Shown: positions 24,813 to 34,097, numbered from the stretch's first letter. The stretch: 51,081 nucleotides of DNA from Streptosporangium subroseum (GCF_900188345.1 NZ_FZOD01000051.1:28088-79168), one strand, 5' to 3'. Numbers and translations: made by a program. The notes: generated by a model not told the origin, from the sequence alone.

Positions 24813-24876
24813 GACATACCAGGCTATTGCAACTGGGCCGGCGAACTGACCCAATGTCCACAGACTGAGAACGTCT

Positions 24877-26091
24877 TTATGCCTGGTGAGACTTCACCGG
24901 GCTCCTGACGTGTTCCGGCAGCACGCCGAGGCCGATGAAACGGCGGGCCAGAGGGCCGAGCACCGGGAGCCGGGAGACGGCCGGGATCCGTACCGGCTTG
25001 CCGCCCTCGGACAGGGCCGGACGGATCAGTAAATTCTGGACCACGCGCTGGGCGAGCTGGGTGATCACGGTGGGCGGGGTGCGCCGGCGCTGGACCCTGG
25101 CCAGCAGGGACTCGGGAATGTCGGCTTCGGCGGACAACGGCTCGGCCAGCAGGTTGGCCGCGGCCACCGCGTCCTGCACGGCCAGGTTGATGCCGACGCC
25201 GAAGACCGGGGACATGGCGTGCGCGGCGTCACCGATGATCAGAAGGCCGGGACGGTGCCAGCGGCGCAGCCGGTTGAGGGCGACCGACAGCATGCTGACG
25301 TCGTCGAAGCTCGTGATCAGCCCGACCCGGTCCTTGAGGAAGGGCAGCAGCTTGGCGACCGGCTCGCGGAGCGCGTCCACGCCCCAGGCCCGCAGGGCGT
25401 CGAAGCCTCCCTTGGGGATCACGTAGGCGAGCTGCCAGTAGGTCTCGCGGTTGATCGACACCATCAGCCTGCCCGTGGAGACCCGCAGGAACGGGTCCGC
25501 GGGGTCCGTGGGCTCGCGCGGCAGCCGGAACCAGAGCACGTCCATCGGCGCGGAGTGCTCCACGGGGACGAGCCCCGCGGCCCGGCGCACGTCGGAGTGC
25601 CGGCCGTCGGCGGCCACGGTGAGCGTCGCCAGGAGCTCGTGCTCGCCGGAGGCGTCGCGGTAGCGGACCCCGCGTACGGTGTTGCCCTCGCGGATCACAT
25701 CGAGCACCTCGGCCTCCATGACGAGGCGGAAGTTCGGATACCGCTTGGCGGTGTTGACCAGCAGATCGAGGAACTCCCACTGCGGGACGAAGGCGATGTA
25801 CTGATATTTACCTTTAAGGCTGGATAGATCGGCGATCGTCAGTGAGGCGTCGTCGGTCCGGATCGTCAGGCTGTGCGCCTTGCGGTGCGGGAGCTTGTGG
25901 AACTCCTCGGCCAGGCCGAGCTCGTCGAGGATCTGGAGGGTCGACGGGTGGATGGTGTCGCCCCTGAAGTCGCGCAGGAAGTCGGCGTGCTTCTCCAGGA
26001 GCGTCACCTGGACGCCGGATCGGGCCAGCAGCAGTGCGAGCATGGCCCCCGCCGGGCCGCCCCCGGCGATCACGCATGTGTTCTGATTCAT
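24877..26091 (-). CDS. FAD-dependent monooxygenase/oxidoreductase (PHBH fold)
   Basis: A 404-residue flavoprotein. The N-terminal dinucleotide-binding motif is VIAGGGPAGAMLALLLARSG, and the second FAD motif is LLIIGDAAHAMSPVFGVG followed by INLAVQDAVAAANLL. DG in VAADGRHSDVRRAAG matches the DG motif that contacts FAD and NAD(P)H in class A monooxygenases. ATG 26091 follows AGGTGA. The upstream 26092-26160 is AT-rich, unlike the surroundings, and probably holds the promoter. The substrate is unknown; aromatic or polyketide hydroxylation is typical. Confidence 0.85.
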   Translation of the reverse strand: MNQNTCVIAGGGPAGAMLALLLARSGVQVTLLEKHADFLRDFRGDTIHPSTLQILDELGLAEEFHKLPHRKAHSLTIRTDDASLTIADLSSLKGKYQYIAFVPQWEFLDLLVNTAKRYPNFRLVMEAEVLDVIREGNTVRGVRYRDASGEHELLATLTVAADGRHSDVRRAAGLVPVEHSAPMDVLWFRLPREPTDPADPFLRVSTGRLMVSINRETYWQLAYVIPKGGFDALRAWGVDALREPVAKLLPFLKDRVGLITSFDDVSMLSVALNRLRRWHRPGLLIIGDAAHAMSPVFGVGINLAVQDAVAAANLLAEPLSAEADIPESLLARVQRRRTPPTVITQLAQRVVQNLLIRPALSEGGKPVRIPAVSRLPVLGPLARRFIGLGVLPEHVRSPVKSHQA

Positions 26092-26190
26092 AATTCATCA
26101 CCTAATGAAATTTTGACACAGGATGCTTATGAAAAAAAGCTTCTTCCGGCAATCCGGTCGTCACCGGTGTCGAACGGGCGGGTGTGAGGC

Positions 26191-26230
26191 GGGCGCCGCC
26201 CCGGCACGCGATCTGCCGGAGGCGGCGCCC
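26191..26230 (-). terminator. Long hairpin downstream of the phosphotransferase gene
   Basis: GGGCGCCGCC (26191-26200) pairs with GGCGGCGCCC (26221-26230), and CCGGCA/TGCCGG extends the stem inside with one bulge. It lies between the stop of the phosphotransferase gene and the FAD enzyme gene on the minus strand. Confidence 0.65.
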
Positions 26231-26340
26231 GGCCTGTCGTAATGCGGCGGCCGGCCTGCCGGAGGCGTCGTCTGATCTGCCGAATATGGTGCCCGACCTG
26301 ATGGATGCGGCGTCTGACCTGCGGAGACAGTGTCCGATGT
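26211..26340. repeat. 21-bp tandem repeats, six copies
   Basis: A CTG-anchored unit of the form GAYCTGCCGGAxGCGGCG recurs with CTG at 26213, 26234, 26256, 26277, 26298 and 26319 (periods 21, 22, 21, 21, 21). On the minus strand a 60-codon frame (26343 to 26161) reads it mostly as seven-residue units such as SAGQTPH and PAGRPPH, but I do not call that a gene. Confidence 0.8.
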
Positions 26341-26383
26341 CACGATTGTAAGCGTCGGCGACAGACGGGCCCCGATGGTTCCG

Positions 26384-27370
26384 CTACGGCGCGGCCAGCA
26401 TGTCGAGTGCCCGGAGCACGGTGGCGGCGGAGCGGTCGCGCAGGGAGGCGTACTCCTCCTCGGGATACTGCCGGGGACCGTTCTCGGCCAGGATGATCAG
26501 GGCGAGGTAGAGCCGGTAGAGGGCGAGGCGGGTGCGGGCGGAGCCGGTGAACTCCACGACGCCGCCCGCCTCCCGGTAGCCCGCCACGATCTCATCGGTC
26601 TCGTCCAGCTCCTCGAAGATCGTCGGAGTGACGAAGTCGGCCAGTGGATCGCCCCAGAACGCCCGCTCGTGGTCGATGATGGCCTGGATGCGTGGTGTTT
26701 CGTCGAGGGTCAGGAAGACGTTGCCGGGCCACACGTCGAAATGGACCAGGCAGGGGGTCCTCACCTCGTCCAGCGCGCCCGCGTTCGCCGCGATCGCCGC
26801 CTCGATCTCCGCCGCCGGCCTCGGCAGCGGCGTGTCATAACGGCGCGCGTCGGCCAGGATCGCCCCGGTCATCGCCAGGAAGGCGGTCCGCCAGGTGTCG
26901 CCGGTCAGGCCGGCGTGCGGGTAGCCGTAGACGTCGCCGGTGATCGCGTTCAGCCGGGCCAGGTGACCGCCCAGCTCCCGGCGGAGCGCGCGCCGGTCCG
27001 CCTCGGCCGGCCGGACCTGGTTCCAGGAGACCCCGCCGAGGGCGGAGAGGACCAGGTAGTCGCCGCCCAGCACCGGGTCGTCGAACCCCGCGTGCAGCAG
27101 CTCCGGGATCGGCACCCCGGCGGGCCCCGCCAGACCGTAGACCATGGCCTCGGTGCGCAGCAGGTTGCGTTCGTAGCGGAGCTGCTCCAGCTCGGGCGGG
27201 GGTGAGAGCTTGAGGACCACCTCGCGCCCGTCCTCCAGGGCGAGCCGCCAGACGGCGTTGGCGAAGCCGTCGGTCAGCTCGGCCGAGGTGGCCACCCCCG
27301 TGCCCAGGGCCCGCCGTACCAGGGCGTCGAGCTCAGAGGGAGTGAGCGAGCGCTTGGTCTTACTGTCCAT
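26384..27370 (-). CDS. Aminoglycoside-phosphotransferase-like small-molecule kinase
   Basis: A 328-residue protein-kinase-like-fold phosphotransferase. The Brenner motif HxDxxxxN is LVHFDVWPGNVFL, and the metal-binding DxD-like motif is AIIDHERAFWGDP. The N-lobe Lys is in EVVLKLSPP. The start ATG 27370 has GGTGAGGCG just upstream. It sits 10 bp after the aldose epimerase gene, at the end of the ceb operon, so a sugar, fructosamine or carbohydrate-derived substrate is more plausible than an antibiotic. That is inference from context. Confidence 0.8.
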   Translation of the reverse strand: MDSKTKRSLTPSELDALVRRALGTGVATSAELTDGFANAVWRLALEDGREVVLKLSPPPELEQLRYERNLLRTEAMVYGLAGPAGVPIPELLHAGFDDPVLGGDYLVLSALGGVSWNQVRPAEADRRALRRELGGHLARLNAITGDVYGYPHAGLTGDTWRTAFLAMTGAILADARRYDTPLPRPAAEIEAAIAANAGALDEVRTPCLVHFDVWPGNVFLTLDETPRIQAIIDHERAFWGDPLADFVTPTIFEELDETDEIVAGYREAGGVVEFTGSARTRLALYRLYLALIILAENGPRQYPEEEYASLRDRSAATVLRALDMLAAP

Positions 27371-27379
27371 CGCCTCACC

Positions 27380-28276
27380 TTAGACGGCGGAGATCGTCCA
27401 GGAAGTCTCGATCTTGTCGCCGGGCTGGAGCACGATCAGGTCGGTGCCCGAGTTGAAGGCGTCCGGCGGGCAGGTCATCGGCTCGATGGCCAGCCCGTGG
27501 TGATCGAGGCTGCTCCCGGTGCACACCTGCGCCCAGGGCAGCGACGCCGCGTCCCAGCGGATCTCGACCCCGCCGTCCGGGCCGGTCACCCGCATCCGGA
27601 CCTGCCCGTCGGCGTCAGGGGCGAGCTCGGTGAAGGCGTGGTCCACGGCGGTGTCGCCGACCGTGCGCGGGGTCCTGAAGTCGTACGACGTGCCGGAGAC
27701 GTCCTCCAGGGAGCGCGGCAGCAGCAGGTCGTCCACCAGCAGCACCTTGGACGCGGGCACGTGCAGCTCGTACTCCTTGACGTCGCCGCCCGCGAGCAGC
27801 CACGGATGCGGGCCGCAGCCGTAGGGGGCGGGCAGATCGCCGATGTTCTCCGCGGTCAGCGTGGTGGTCAGCCCGTCCGCGGTGAGGGAGTAGAGGACCT
27901 GCAGGTCCAGTGTGAAGGGGTAGCCCGGCGTCGGGGTGAGGGTGTGAGCCAGCCGTACAAAACCGTGCTCGTCCTCCACGGACAGCCATTCCACCGCCTG
28001 CCAGTCGACCTCGAAGACCAGCCCGTGCAGGGCGTTGCCCCGGTCCTCCTCGTTTGTCGGCACTCGGTGGACCTCACCGGCGAAGGTGTAGGAGGAGCCG
28101 CCGATCCGGTTGGGCCAGGGAGCGAGCAGGGTGCCGCTGTAGTAGGGGATCGGCCCGTCCGCCGGCCAGCTGGTCACCAGATCGCGCTCACCGTGACGGA
28201 GCACGCGCAGGGCCGCGGACCGTTCGGTGATCTCGGCGTGCATGATGCCGCTGCGGAGGGTGAACTGCCTGGACAC
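27380..28276 (-). CDS. Aldose 1-epimerase family protein
   Basis: A 298-residue galactose-mutarotase-fold enzyme. Recognisable elements are LLAPWPNRIGGSSYTFAG (substrate-binding Asn-Arg), GNALHGLVF (catalytic His), YGCGPHPWLLAG (second His) and the C-terminal LAIEPMTCPPDAFNSG, which carries the catalytic Glu. It interconverts sugar anomers. GTG 28276 has AAAGGA five bases upstream. It lies directly after cebR in the same orientation, consistent with mutarotation of glucose released by the beta-glucosidase. Confidence 0.87.
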   Translation of the reverse strand: MSRQFTLRSGIMHAEITERSAALRVLRHGERDLVTSWPADGPIPYYSGTLLAPWPNRIGGSSYTFAGEVHRVPTNEEDRGNALHGLVFEVDWQAVEWLSVEDEHGFVRLAHTLTPTPGYPFTLDLQVLYSLTADGLTTTLTAENIGDLPAPYGCGPHPWLLAGGDVKEYELHVPASKVLLVDDLLLPRSLEDVSGTSYDFRTPRTVGDTAVDHAFTELAPDADGQVRMRVTGPDGGVEIRWDAASLPWAQVCTGSSLDHHGLAIEPMTCPPDAFNSGTDLIVLQPGDKIETSWTISAV

Positions 28277-28351
28277 GGGGGTCCTTTCGACGGGGAGGAC
28301 AGTGAGGACGGGTGCTGCCGGCCCGGGGTGAGGGGGTCGGCGGCGTCCGGA

Positions 28352-29359
28352 TCAGGCCGAGGACCGCTCGACCAGGTGGGTGTCCAGTATCACCACGGGT
28401 TGCTCCAGGTGCTCGCCGTTGATGCGGGCGACGAGGAGGTGGGCCATCTGACGGCCCATCATCTCGGTGGGCTGGTGCACGGTGGTGAGCGCGGGGGAGG
28501 AGTGCGCCCCGGCAGGCGAGTCGTCGAAGCCGATCACGGCGACGTCGTCGGGGATCGCCCTGCCCTCCTCCCGCAGCACCCGGATCGCACCCAGCGCCAT
28601 GGGGTCGGAGGCGGTGAACACCGCGTCCAGGTCGGGGTTCTCGGCGAGGAGCTTGCGCATGCCGACCATGCCGCTCTCCTCGCTGAAGTCGCCGTAGGCG
28701 ACGATCTCGGCCACGCCGGTCGCCAGCAGCGCGTCACGGTAGCCCGCGAGCCGGTCCACACCCACACCCATGTCCTGCGGGCCCGCGATGGTGGCGATCC
28801 GCCGACGGCCCTTGCCCAGCAGATATTTGACCGCCTGCCGGGCTCCGGCCCTGTTGTCCACGTCGACGTAGCTGTAGGGGGTGAGCCCGACGGGGCGCCC
28901 GCCGATGACGGTCGGCACGCCCATGGACTCCAGCCGCCCGGGCAGCGGATCGGCGCCGTGCAGCGAGATCAGCAGCACCCCGTCGACGTGCTGCCCGGTC
29001 AGATAGTGCTCCAGCCGCTCGTGATCCTGCTTCGACTGGGCCATCGCCAGGATGAGTTGCAGACCGGTCTCGGACAGGGCCGAGCCGATGCCGCGGATGG
29101 TGCCGGCGAAGTAGGGCTCGTCGAAGACCCGCAGCTCCGACTCCGAGACGACCAGCGCCACGGTGTCGGTGCGGCGGGTGACCAGCGCCCGCGCGGCCCG
29201 GTTGGGGACGTAGCCCAGCTCCTGGATCGCCTGCAGCACCGTGTCGCGAGCCTTCTCACTCACCTTCGGTGAGCCGTTGATGACTCGCGACACCGTACCG
29301 CGGCCGACCCCGGCCAGAGCCGCGACCGCCTCAAGCGTCGGACGACGGTCGCCGTTCAT
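28352..29359 (-). CDS. cebR: LacI-family repressor, CebR-like
   Basis: A 335-residue repressor. The N-terminal HTH (PTLEAVAALAGVGRGTVSRV, then INGSPKVSEKA) and hinge helix (PNRAARAL) closely resemble CebR of streptomycetes, followed by a periplasmic-binding-like sensor domain. CebR blocks cellobiose and cellotriose utilisation by binding TGGGAGCGCTCCCA; two perfect copies lie upstream of cebE. The ligand is predicted to be cellobiose or cellotriose. Here cebR lies downstream of bglC, in the operon it should control. Confidence 0.85.
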   Translation of the reverse strand: MNGDRRPTLEAVAALAGVGRGTVSRVINGSPKVSEKARDTVLQAIQELGYVPNRAARALVTRRTDTVALVVSESELRVFDEPYFAGTIRGIGSALSETGLQLILAMAQSKQDHERLEHYLTGQHVDGVLLISLHGADPLPGRLESMGVPTVIGGRPVGLTPYSYVDVDNRAGARQAVKYLLGKGRRRIATIAGPQDMGVGVDRLAGYRDALLATGVAEIVAYGDFSEESGMVGMRKLLAENPDLDAVFTASDPMALGAIRVLREEGRAIPDDVAVIGFDDSPAGAHSSPALTTVHQPTEMMGRQMAHLLVARINGEHLEQPVVILDTHLVERSSA

Positions 29360-29390
29360 GTTCTCGCCCCCATGGATGATTTGCTGGCTC

Positions 29391-30815
29391 TTATTCTGCC
29401 GGACCGCTCAGGCCTCCACGCCTGATGGTCCCGGAATACCAGAGAGCGCTCTCTTTGGGAACTCTGAGCTGGGTCTCATAATCGACGTGGACCAGTCCGA
29501 ATCGCTTGCCGTAACCCCACGCCCACTCGAAGTTATCCATCAGCGACCAGGCGAAATAGCCCTCGAGCGGGATTCCCGCCTCGATCGCGGCGTGGCAGGT
29601 GCGCAGGTGGAGGTCGATGTAGTCCACCCGGTCGCGGTCGTGCACCACGCCGTCGGCCTCCACGACGTCGTGGAAGGCCGCGCCGTTCTCGGAGATGACC
29701 AGCGGGATCCGGGGATATTCGGCGACGAGTCGCCGGAGGATCTCCTCAAGCCCCGAGCCGTCGATCTCCCAGCCCATGTCCGTGACCGGCCGTCCGCCCT
29801 CGACGAACGACACGTGCTCGCTGCCGACCCAGGGCGACCCGGCGTCGGTGGGCGCCGCCGCGGCCGACGCCGCACCGCCCGGGGTTCCGGAGACGGTGAA
29901 GCGGCTGTAGTAGTTGATGAGGAGCTTGTCGAGCGGCGTCGAGATGACGGCCAGGTCCCCGTCCTGGACGAACTCGCCGATCTCGCCAAGATCCTCCAGC
30001 ACGTCGGCCGGATAGCTGCCCTTCAGCAGGGCGTCCAGGAAGAAGCGGTTCTGCAGGCCGTCGATACGGCGTGCGGCGTCCTGGTCGGCCTCGGAGCCGG
30101 TCTGCGGCGTGATCGCGTAGAGGTTGACACAGCCGCCGATCTTGGTGTCGGCCCGCTGGGCCCGCATGGCCTGCGAGGCCAGGCCGTGCGCCAGGAGGAG
30201 ATGGTGGGCGGCGTGTACGGCCTGCGCCGGATCGCGTCGCCCGGGAGCGTGCTCGCCGGAGGCGTACCCGAGGAACGCCGAGCACCAGGGCTCGTTGACC
30301 GTGCTCCAGTTGGTGACCCGGTCGCCCAGCGCGTCGTGGACGACGGCCGCGTAGTCGGCGAAGCGCTTCGACGTCTCGCGTGAAGGCCAGCCTCCGGCGT
30401 CCTCCAGGGCCTGGGGCAGGTCCCAGTGGTAGAGCGTCACCCAGGGGTCGATGCCCCGGCCGAGCAGCTCGTCGACCAGGCGACTGTAGAAGTCGAGGCC
30501 CTTGGCGTTGACGGCGCCGCTGCCGTCGGGCTGGATCCGGGGCCAGGAGACGGAGAACCGGTAGGCACCGAGACCGAGGTCGGCCATCAGCCGAACGTCG
30601 TCGCGGTAGCGGTGGTAGTGATCGATGGCCACCTCGGCGTGCTCGCCGTTGACCACCCGTCCGGGCTGCCGGACGAAGGTGTCCCAGATGGAGAGACCGC
30701 GGCCGTCTTCGGAGACGGCGCCTTCGATCTGGTAAGCGGAGGTGGCCGCGCCCCAGACGAAGTCCGTTGGGAACACCAGATCCGGGGTCTGAATCTGCGT
30801 TTCTTGCGTGGTCAC
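29391..30815 (-). CDS. bglC: Beta-glucosidase, glycoside hydrolase family 1
   Basis: A 474-residue intracellular GH1 enzyme without a signal peptide. The acid/base is E175 (STVNEPW) and the nucleophile E376 (ISENG); N-terminal FPTDFVWGAATSAYQIEG is diagnostic. It should hydrolyse cellobiose and cello-oligosaccharides imported by CebEFG to glucose. GTG 30815 overlaps the cebG stop (GTGA); the frame is open upstream, but that runs inside cebG. A 14-bp palindrome resembling a CebR box lies in its last codons. Confidence 0.92.
   Translation of the reverse strand: MTTQETQIQTPDLVFPTDFVWGAATSAYQIEGAVSEDGRGLSIWDTFVRQPGRVVNGEHAEVAIDHYHRYRDDVRLMADLGLGAYRFSVSWPRIQPDGSGAVNAKGLDFYSRLVDELLGRGIDPWVTLYHWDLPQALEDAGGWPSRETSKRFADYAAVVHDALGDRVTNWSTVNEPWCSAFLGYASGEHAPGRRDPAQAVHAAHHLLLAHGLASQAMRAQRADTKIGGCVNLYAITPQTGSEADQDAARRIDGLQNRFFLDALLKGSYPADVLEDLGEIGEFVQDGDLAVISTPLDKLLINYYSRFTVSGTPGGAASAAAAPTDAGSPWVGSEHVSFVEGGRPVTDMGWEIDGSGLEEILRRLVAEYPRIPLVISENGAAFHDVVEADGVVHDRDRVDYIDLHLRTCHAAIEAGIPLEGYFAWSLMDNFEWAWGYGKRFGLVHVDYETQLRVPKESALWYSGTIRRGGLSGPAE
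29441..29454. promoter_or_regulatory. Degenerate CebR-like palindrome inside bglC
   Basis: AGAGAGCGCTCTCT is a perfect 14-bp palindrome sharing the core GAGCGCTC with the CebR box (four mismatches in the outer arms). It lies 82-95 bp upstream of the cebR start. Confidence 0.4.
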
Positions 30816-31690
30816 GCTTTGACCGCACCTTCCATGAGGCCGCCGACGATCTGACGGCCGAACGCCACGAAAACGATGAACAGGGGGAGGACCGAGGCCG
30901 CCGTGCCGGTGAAGAGCATGACGTAGTCGGTGCCGTGGGCCTGGTTGAGCGCCGCGATCGAGGTCTGGACCACGGGGTTGTCCGGGTTCAGGACGATCAA
31001 CGGCCACATGAACTCGTTCCAGGTCTGCATGAAGACCAGCAGCGCGAGCACCGCCATGCCCGGGCGGAGCGCGGGCAGGATGACGTTCACGTATATCCGC
31101 ATGGTGGAGGCGCCGTCGACGCGGGCCGCCTCGACCAACTCGTCCGGAACCGCCTGGGTGGCGTACTGGGTCATCATGAAGACCCCGAAGCCGTTGACCA
31201 GGAACGGCAGGATCACCGCCTTGAGCTGGCCGGTCCAGCCGAGGGTGACCATGAGCTCGTACAGCGGCACGATGCCCATCTGCTGGAGCGGGACCATCAT
31301 CGTCACCAGGATGAGGCCCAGCAGGATCTTGCTGCCTTTGAAGCGCAGCTTGGCGAAGGCGAAGCCCGCCAGGGTGGAGATGAACACGACCGACACGGTC
31401 ACGGTGACCGCGACGATGGCCGAGTTGATCAGACCGGTGAGGAAGTAGGCGTCCTCGGTGGAGAACAGCCGGGCGACGTTCTCGCCGAGGTGCCCGCCGG
31501 GCAGCAGCGGCGGCGGTACGTCCATCGCCTCCTCGTTGGTCCGCGTGGCCATGATGAACATGTAGTAGATGGGGAAGGCCGAGATCACGAGCGCGAAGGC
31601 CAGGACGATCTTCGTCAGCGGCCCGGCGTCCCAGATGTGGTTCCGCGCGGCCGAAGCCGTCTGGTGCCGCCGGGCTTGGATGGCCGTCAC
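30812..31690 (-). CDS. cebG: Cello-oligosaccharide ABC transporter permease
   Basis: A 292-residue MalG-type permease with six predicted helices. The EAA loop is ELVEAARVDGASTMRIYVNV. GTG 31690 overlaps the cebF stop (GTGA), and its own stop overlaps the bglC start, so cebF-cebG-bglC are translationally coupled. The ATPase is not encoded here, as expected: streptomycete CebEFG uses the shared MsiK ATPase. Confidence 0.9.
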   Translation of the reverse strand: MTAIQARRHQTASAARNHIWDAGPLTKIVLAFALVISAFPIYYMFIMATRTNEEAMDVPPPLLPGGHLGENVARLFSTEDAYFLTGLINSAIVAVTVTVSVVFISTLAGFAFAKLRFKGSKILLGLILVTMMVPLQQMGIVPLYELMVTLGWTGQLKAVILPFLVNGFGVFMMTQYATQAVPDELVEAARVDGASTMRIYVNVILPALRPGMAVLALLVFMQTWNEFMWPLIVLNPDNPVVQTSIAALNQAHGTDYVMLFTGTAASVLPLFIVFVAFGRQIVGGLMEGAVKA

Positions 31691-32661
31691 TTGGAACCCC
31701 CGATACGGCGGGTGAAGGAGTAGTTGATGAGGGTGCCTATGAGGATCAGTACGAACAGCAGCCACGCGGCGGCCGCCGCGTAACCGAAGTCGAAGTCTCG
31801 GAACGCCTCCTTGACGATGAACATCGCCACGGTCTGGTACTGGCCGGTGGTGCCGCCGGCCATCGTCGGGTTGCCGTCGAACATGACCGGCTCGGTGAAC
31901 AGGGTCAGCCCGCCGATGGTGGAGATGAACACCGTGAAGATGATCGTCGGGCGCAGCATCGGGATGGTGATCTGCCAGAACTGCCGCCTGGCCGTGGCGC
32001 CGTCGATGGCGGCGGCCTCGTAGAGATCCTTGGGGATGGTCTGCATGGCGGCGAGCAGGATGATCGCGTTGTAGCCGGTCCAGCGCCAGTCGATCATCGT
32101 GGAGATCGCGACCCACGCGGACCACTTCTGGTTCTGCCAGTTGATCGCGTCGACGTCGAACAGGCTGAGGAACCAGTTGATCATGCCGTAGTCCCGCCCG
32201 TAGAGCTGGGTGAAGACGACGGCGACGGCGACGACGGAGGTGATCAGCGGCAGCAGCACGCCGAGGCGGAAGAAGAGCCGCCCCCGGATGCGCTTGTTGA
32301 GCGCGTTGGCCAGGACCAGGGCCAGGGCGAGCTGCGGGATCGTCGACATGGCGAACATGCCGAGCGTGTTGACCACCGCGTTCCAGAAGGCCCCGTCGGT
32401 GATCAGCTCGATGTAGTTGTCGAATCCGACGAGGGTCTTGTCACCGGCGAGCTCCCACTCGTGCAGGGACACCCAGAAGGTGTAGCCGAGCGGGAAGACG
32501 CCGAAGATCGCGAAGAGCAGGAAGTAGGGGGAGACGAGGAAGTAGGGAGTCGCGCGGAGGTCGAACCGGGCGAACCCTCTGCTCCGTTCCGTTCCCCGGT
32601 GCCCCACCGGCCGGCGGGGGCCGGGCCGGGGAGGAGCCGGGGTGTCGACGTGCAGGGTCAT
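31687..32661 (-). CDS. cebF: Cello-oligosaccharide ABC transporter permease
   Basis: A 324-residue MalF-type permease. A Pro/Arg-rich cytoplasmic N-terminus (about 1-38) precedes six helices beginning YFLVSPYFLLFAIFG; the EAA loop is DLYEAAAIDGATARRQFWQI. ATG 32661 is used. It lies 83 bp after cebE, with a hairpin in the gap. Confidence 0.9.
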   Translation of the reverse strand: MTLHVDTPAPPRPGPRRPVGHRGTERSRGFARFDLRATPYFLVSPYFLLFAIFGVFPLGYTFWVSLHEWELAGDKTLVGFDNYIELITDGAFWNAVVNTLGMFAMSTIPQLALALVLANALNKRIRGRLFFRLGVLLPLITSVVAVAVVFTQLYGRDYGMINWFLSLFDVDAINWQNQKWSAWVAISTMIDWRWTGYNAIILLAAMQTIPKDLYEAAAIDGATARRQFWQITIPMLRPTIIFTVFISTIGGLTLFTEPVMFDGNPTMAGGTTGQYQTVAMFIVKEAFRDFDFGYAAAAAWLLFVLILIGTLINYSFTRRIGGSK

Positions 32662-32693
32662 CGGTCGGAGCCTTTCAGCCGGGGGCAGGCGAC

Positions 32694-32726
32694 CGGCCCG
32701 GCGGCGGTGTCACCGTCGCCGGGCCG
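32694..32726 (-). terminator. Hairpin between cebE and cebF
   Basis: CGGCCCGGCG (32694-32703) and CGCCGGGCCG (32717-32726) pair perfectly. In binding-protein operons such intercistronic stems lower expression of the permeases relative to the binding protein; that role is inferred. Confidence 0.65.
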
Positions 32727-32744
32727 ATACGGATCGGGACGGGA

Positions 32745-34097
32745 TCAGCCCGCTGCCTTGACGCCGGCCTCGACGAACTTCGTCCAGGCCTGGTCGTAGG
32801 GGATCGAGCCCTGGTCCATGCCTTCCAGCACCTTCTCCACCGAGGTCTTGACCTGGGCGTGCTTCTCACCGAGGAAGGTGGGAAGCAGGTCCTTGACCGA
32901 GGCGCCGAAGATCTGACCGGTCGGGGCGTCGTTGAAGAACGCGTTCTTCAGCTCGCTGACCGCCGGGTCCTGCTGGGCGGGAAGGGAGCTCGGGAAGGCC
33001 GCGGCCTCCTGGAAGGCCGCGATCTGGCCCTCCTTGCCGGTGAGGTAGTTCAGGACCTCGGCGGCTTCCTTGGGGTGCTTGCTCTGCTTGGGCACCGCGA
33101 GGTAGGAACCGCCCCAGTTGCCCGCACCGCCGGGCACGGAGGCGACGTCCCACTTGCCCTTGTTCTCTTCACCGGCCGCGCCGGAGACCACGCCGAGCAT
33201 CCAGGCCGGGCAGCCCATGGTGGCGAAGGCGCCCTTCTTGATGGCGGCGTTCCACGGCGGGGTGAAGGAGGCGAGCTTGGCGGTCAGGCCCGCCTCGCTG
33301 AAGCTCTTCACCAGGTCGAAGGAGGTCTTGATGGCGGGGTTGGTCTCGAGGATGAGCTGGTTGCTCTTGTCGAAGTAGGAGACGTTGCCGTTCTTCGGCG
33401 CCTCCTGCGACAGGATCACGTTGTAGAGCGTGTTCGGGCCGTCGAGGAACTTGGGGTCGGACTTGCCGGGGTTGGCGGCCTGGAACTTCTTGCCGATCTC
33501 CATGAAGGCGTTCCAGTCGGGCCAGAGCTTGCTGACCTCGTCGCGCTCGGTGGGCAGACCGGCCTTCTGGAACAGGTCGGTGCGGTAGCACATGGTCATG
33601 CCGCCGATGTCGGTGCCGAGGGCGAACAGCTTGTTGTCGGCGTTGATGCCGTTGTCCCACTTGGCCGCGGGGAAGTCGGCCTTGCGGCTCTCCAGGCCGT
33701 ACTCGGCGAGGTCGGTGAAGAACTGCGGACGGGCCTTCATGAGGCCCATCGCACCCTCGTCCACGGCGATGATGTCGGCCGCGCCGCTGCCGGCCTGCAG
33801 GCGCTGGAGCAGCTGGGGCAGGTAGACGTCCTCAAAGCGGTCGGTCAGGTTCTGGTACTTGACCTGAATATTCGGGTGTGCCGCATTCCAGGTCTCCACG
33901 GCCTTGTCGTAGCCGAAGTTCTCACCGCCGCCGAAGGTGTGCACGGTGATGGTGACCGGCTCAGCCGCGGCAGAGGAGCCCCCGGCGTTCGCGGCGGGGG
34001 TTGCGGGCTCACTGGAACCGCAGGAGGTAATCGCCAGGGCGGTGGCCGCCATGACTGCGACTGCGGCGAGTTTGCCATGTCGCGTGTTGTTCAACAT
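32745..34097 (-). CDS. cebE: Cello-oligosaccharide-binding lipoprotein
   Basis: A 450-residue extracellular solute-binding protein (family 1). The lipoprotein signal ends at ITSC with C26 as the lipidation site, followed by an Ala/Gly/Ser linker; the mature core begins PVTITVHTFGGGENF. GAGGGG lies seven bases before ATG 34097. Length and context (cebF, cebG, bglC, cebR) support cellobiose/cellotriose binding. Confidence 0.9.
   Translation of the reverse strand: MLNNTRHGKLAAVAVMAATALAITSCGSSEPATPAANAGGSSAAAEPVTITVHTFGGGENFGYDKAVETWNAAHPNIQVKYQNLTDRFEDVYLPQLLQRLQAGSGAADIIAVDEGAMGLMKARPQFFTDLAEYGLESRKADFPAAKWDNGINADNKLFALGTDIGGMTMCYRTDLFQKAGLPTERDEVSKLWPDWNAFMEIGKKFQAANPGKSDPKFLDGPNTLYNVILSQEAPKNGNVSYFDKSNQLILETNPAIKTSFDLVKSFSEAGLTAKLASFTPPWNAAIKKGAFATMGCPAWMLGVVSGAAGEENKGKWDVASVPGGAGNWGGSYLAVPKQSKHPKEAAEVLNYLTGKEGQIAAFQEAAAFPSSLPAQQDPAVSELKNAFFNDAPTGQIFGASVKDLLPTFLGEKHAQVKTSVEKVLEGMDQGSIPYDQAWTKFVEAGVKAAG

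Noticed and set aside
26211..26340. CRISPR-like array
   Set aside because: Units are contiguous with no unique spacers, and no cas gene is present.
26161..26343. 60-codon minus-strand frame with seven-residue repeats
   Set aside because: It is the translation of a 21-bp non-coding tandem repeat and has no ribosome site; listed as a repeat instead.
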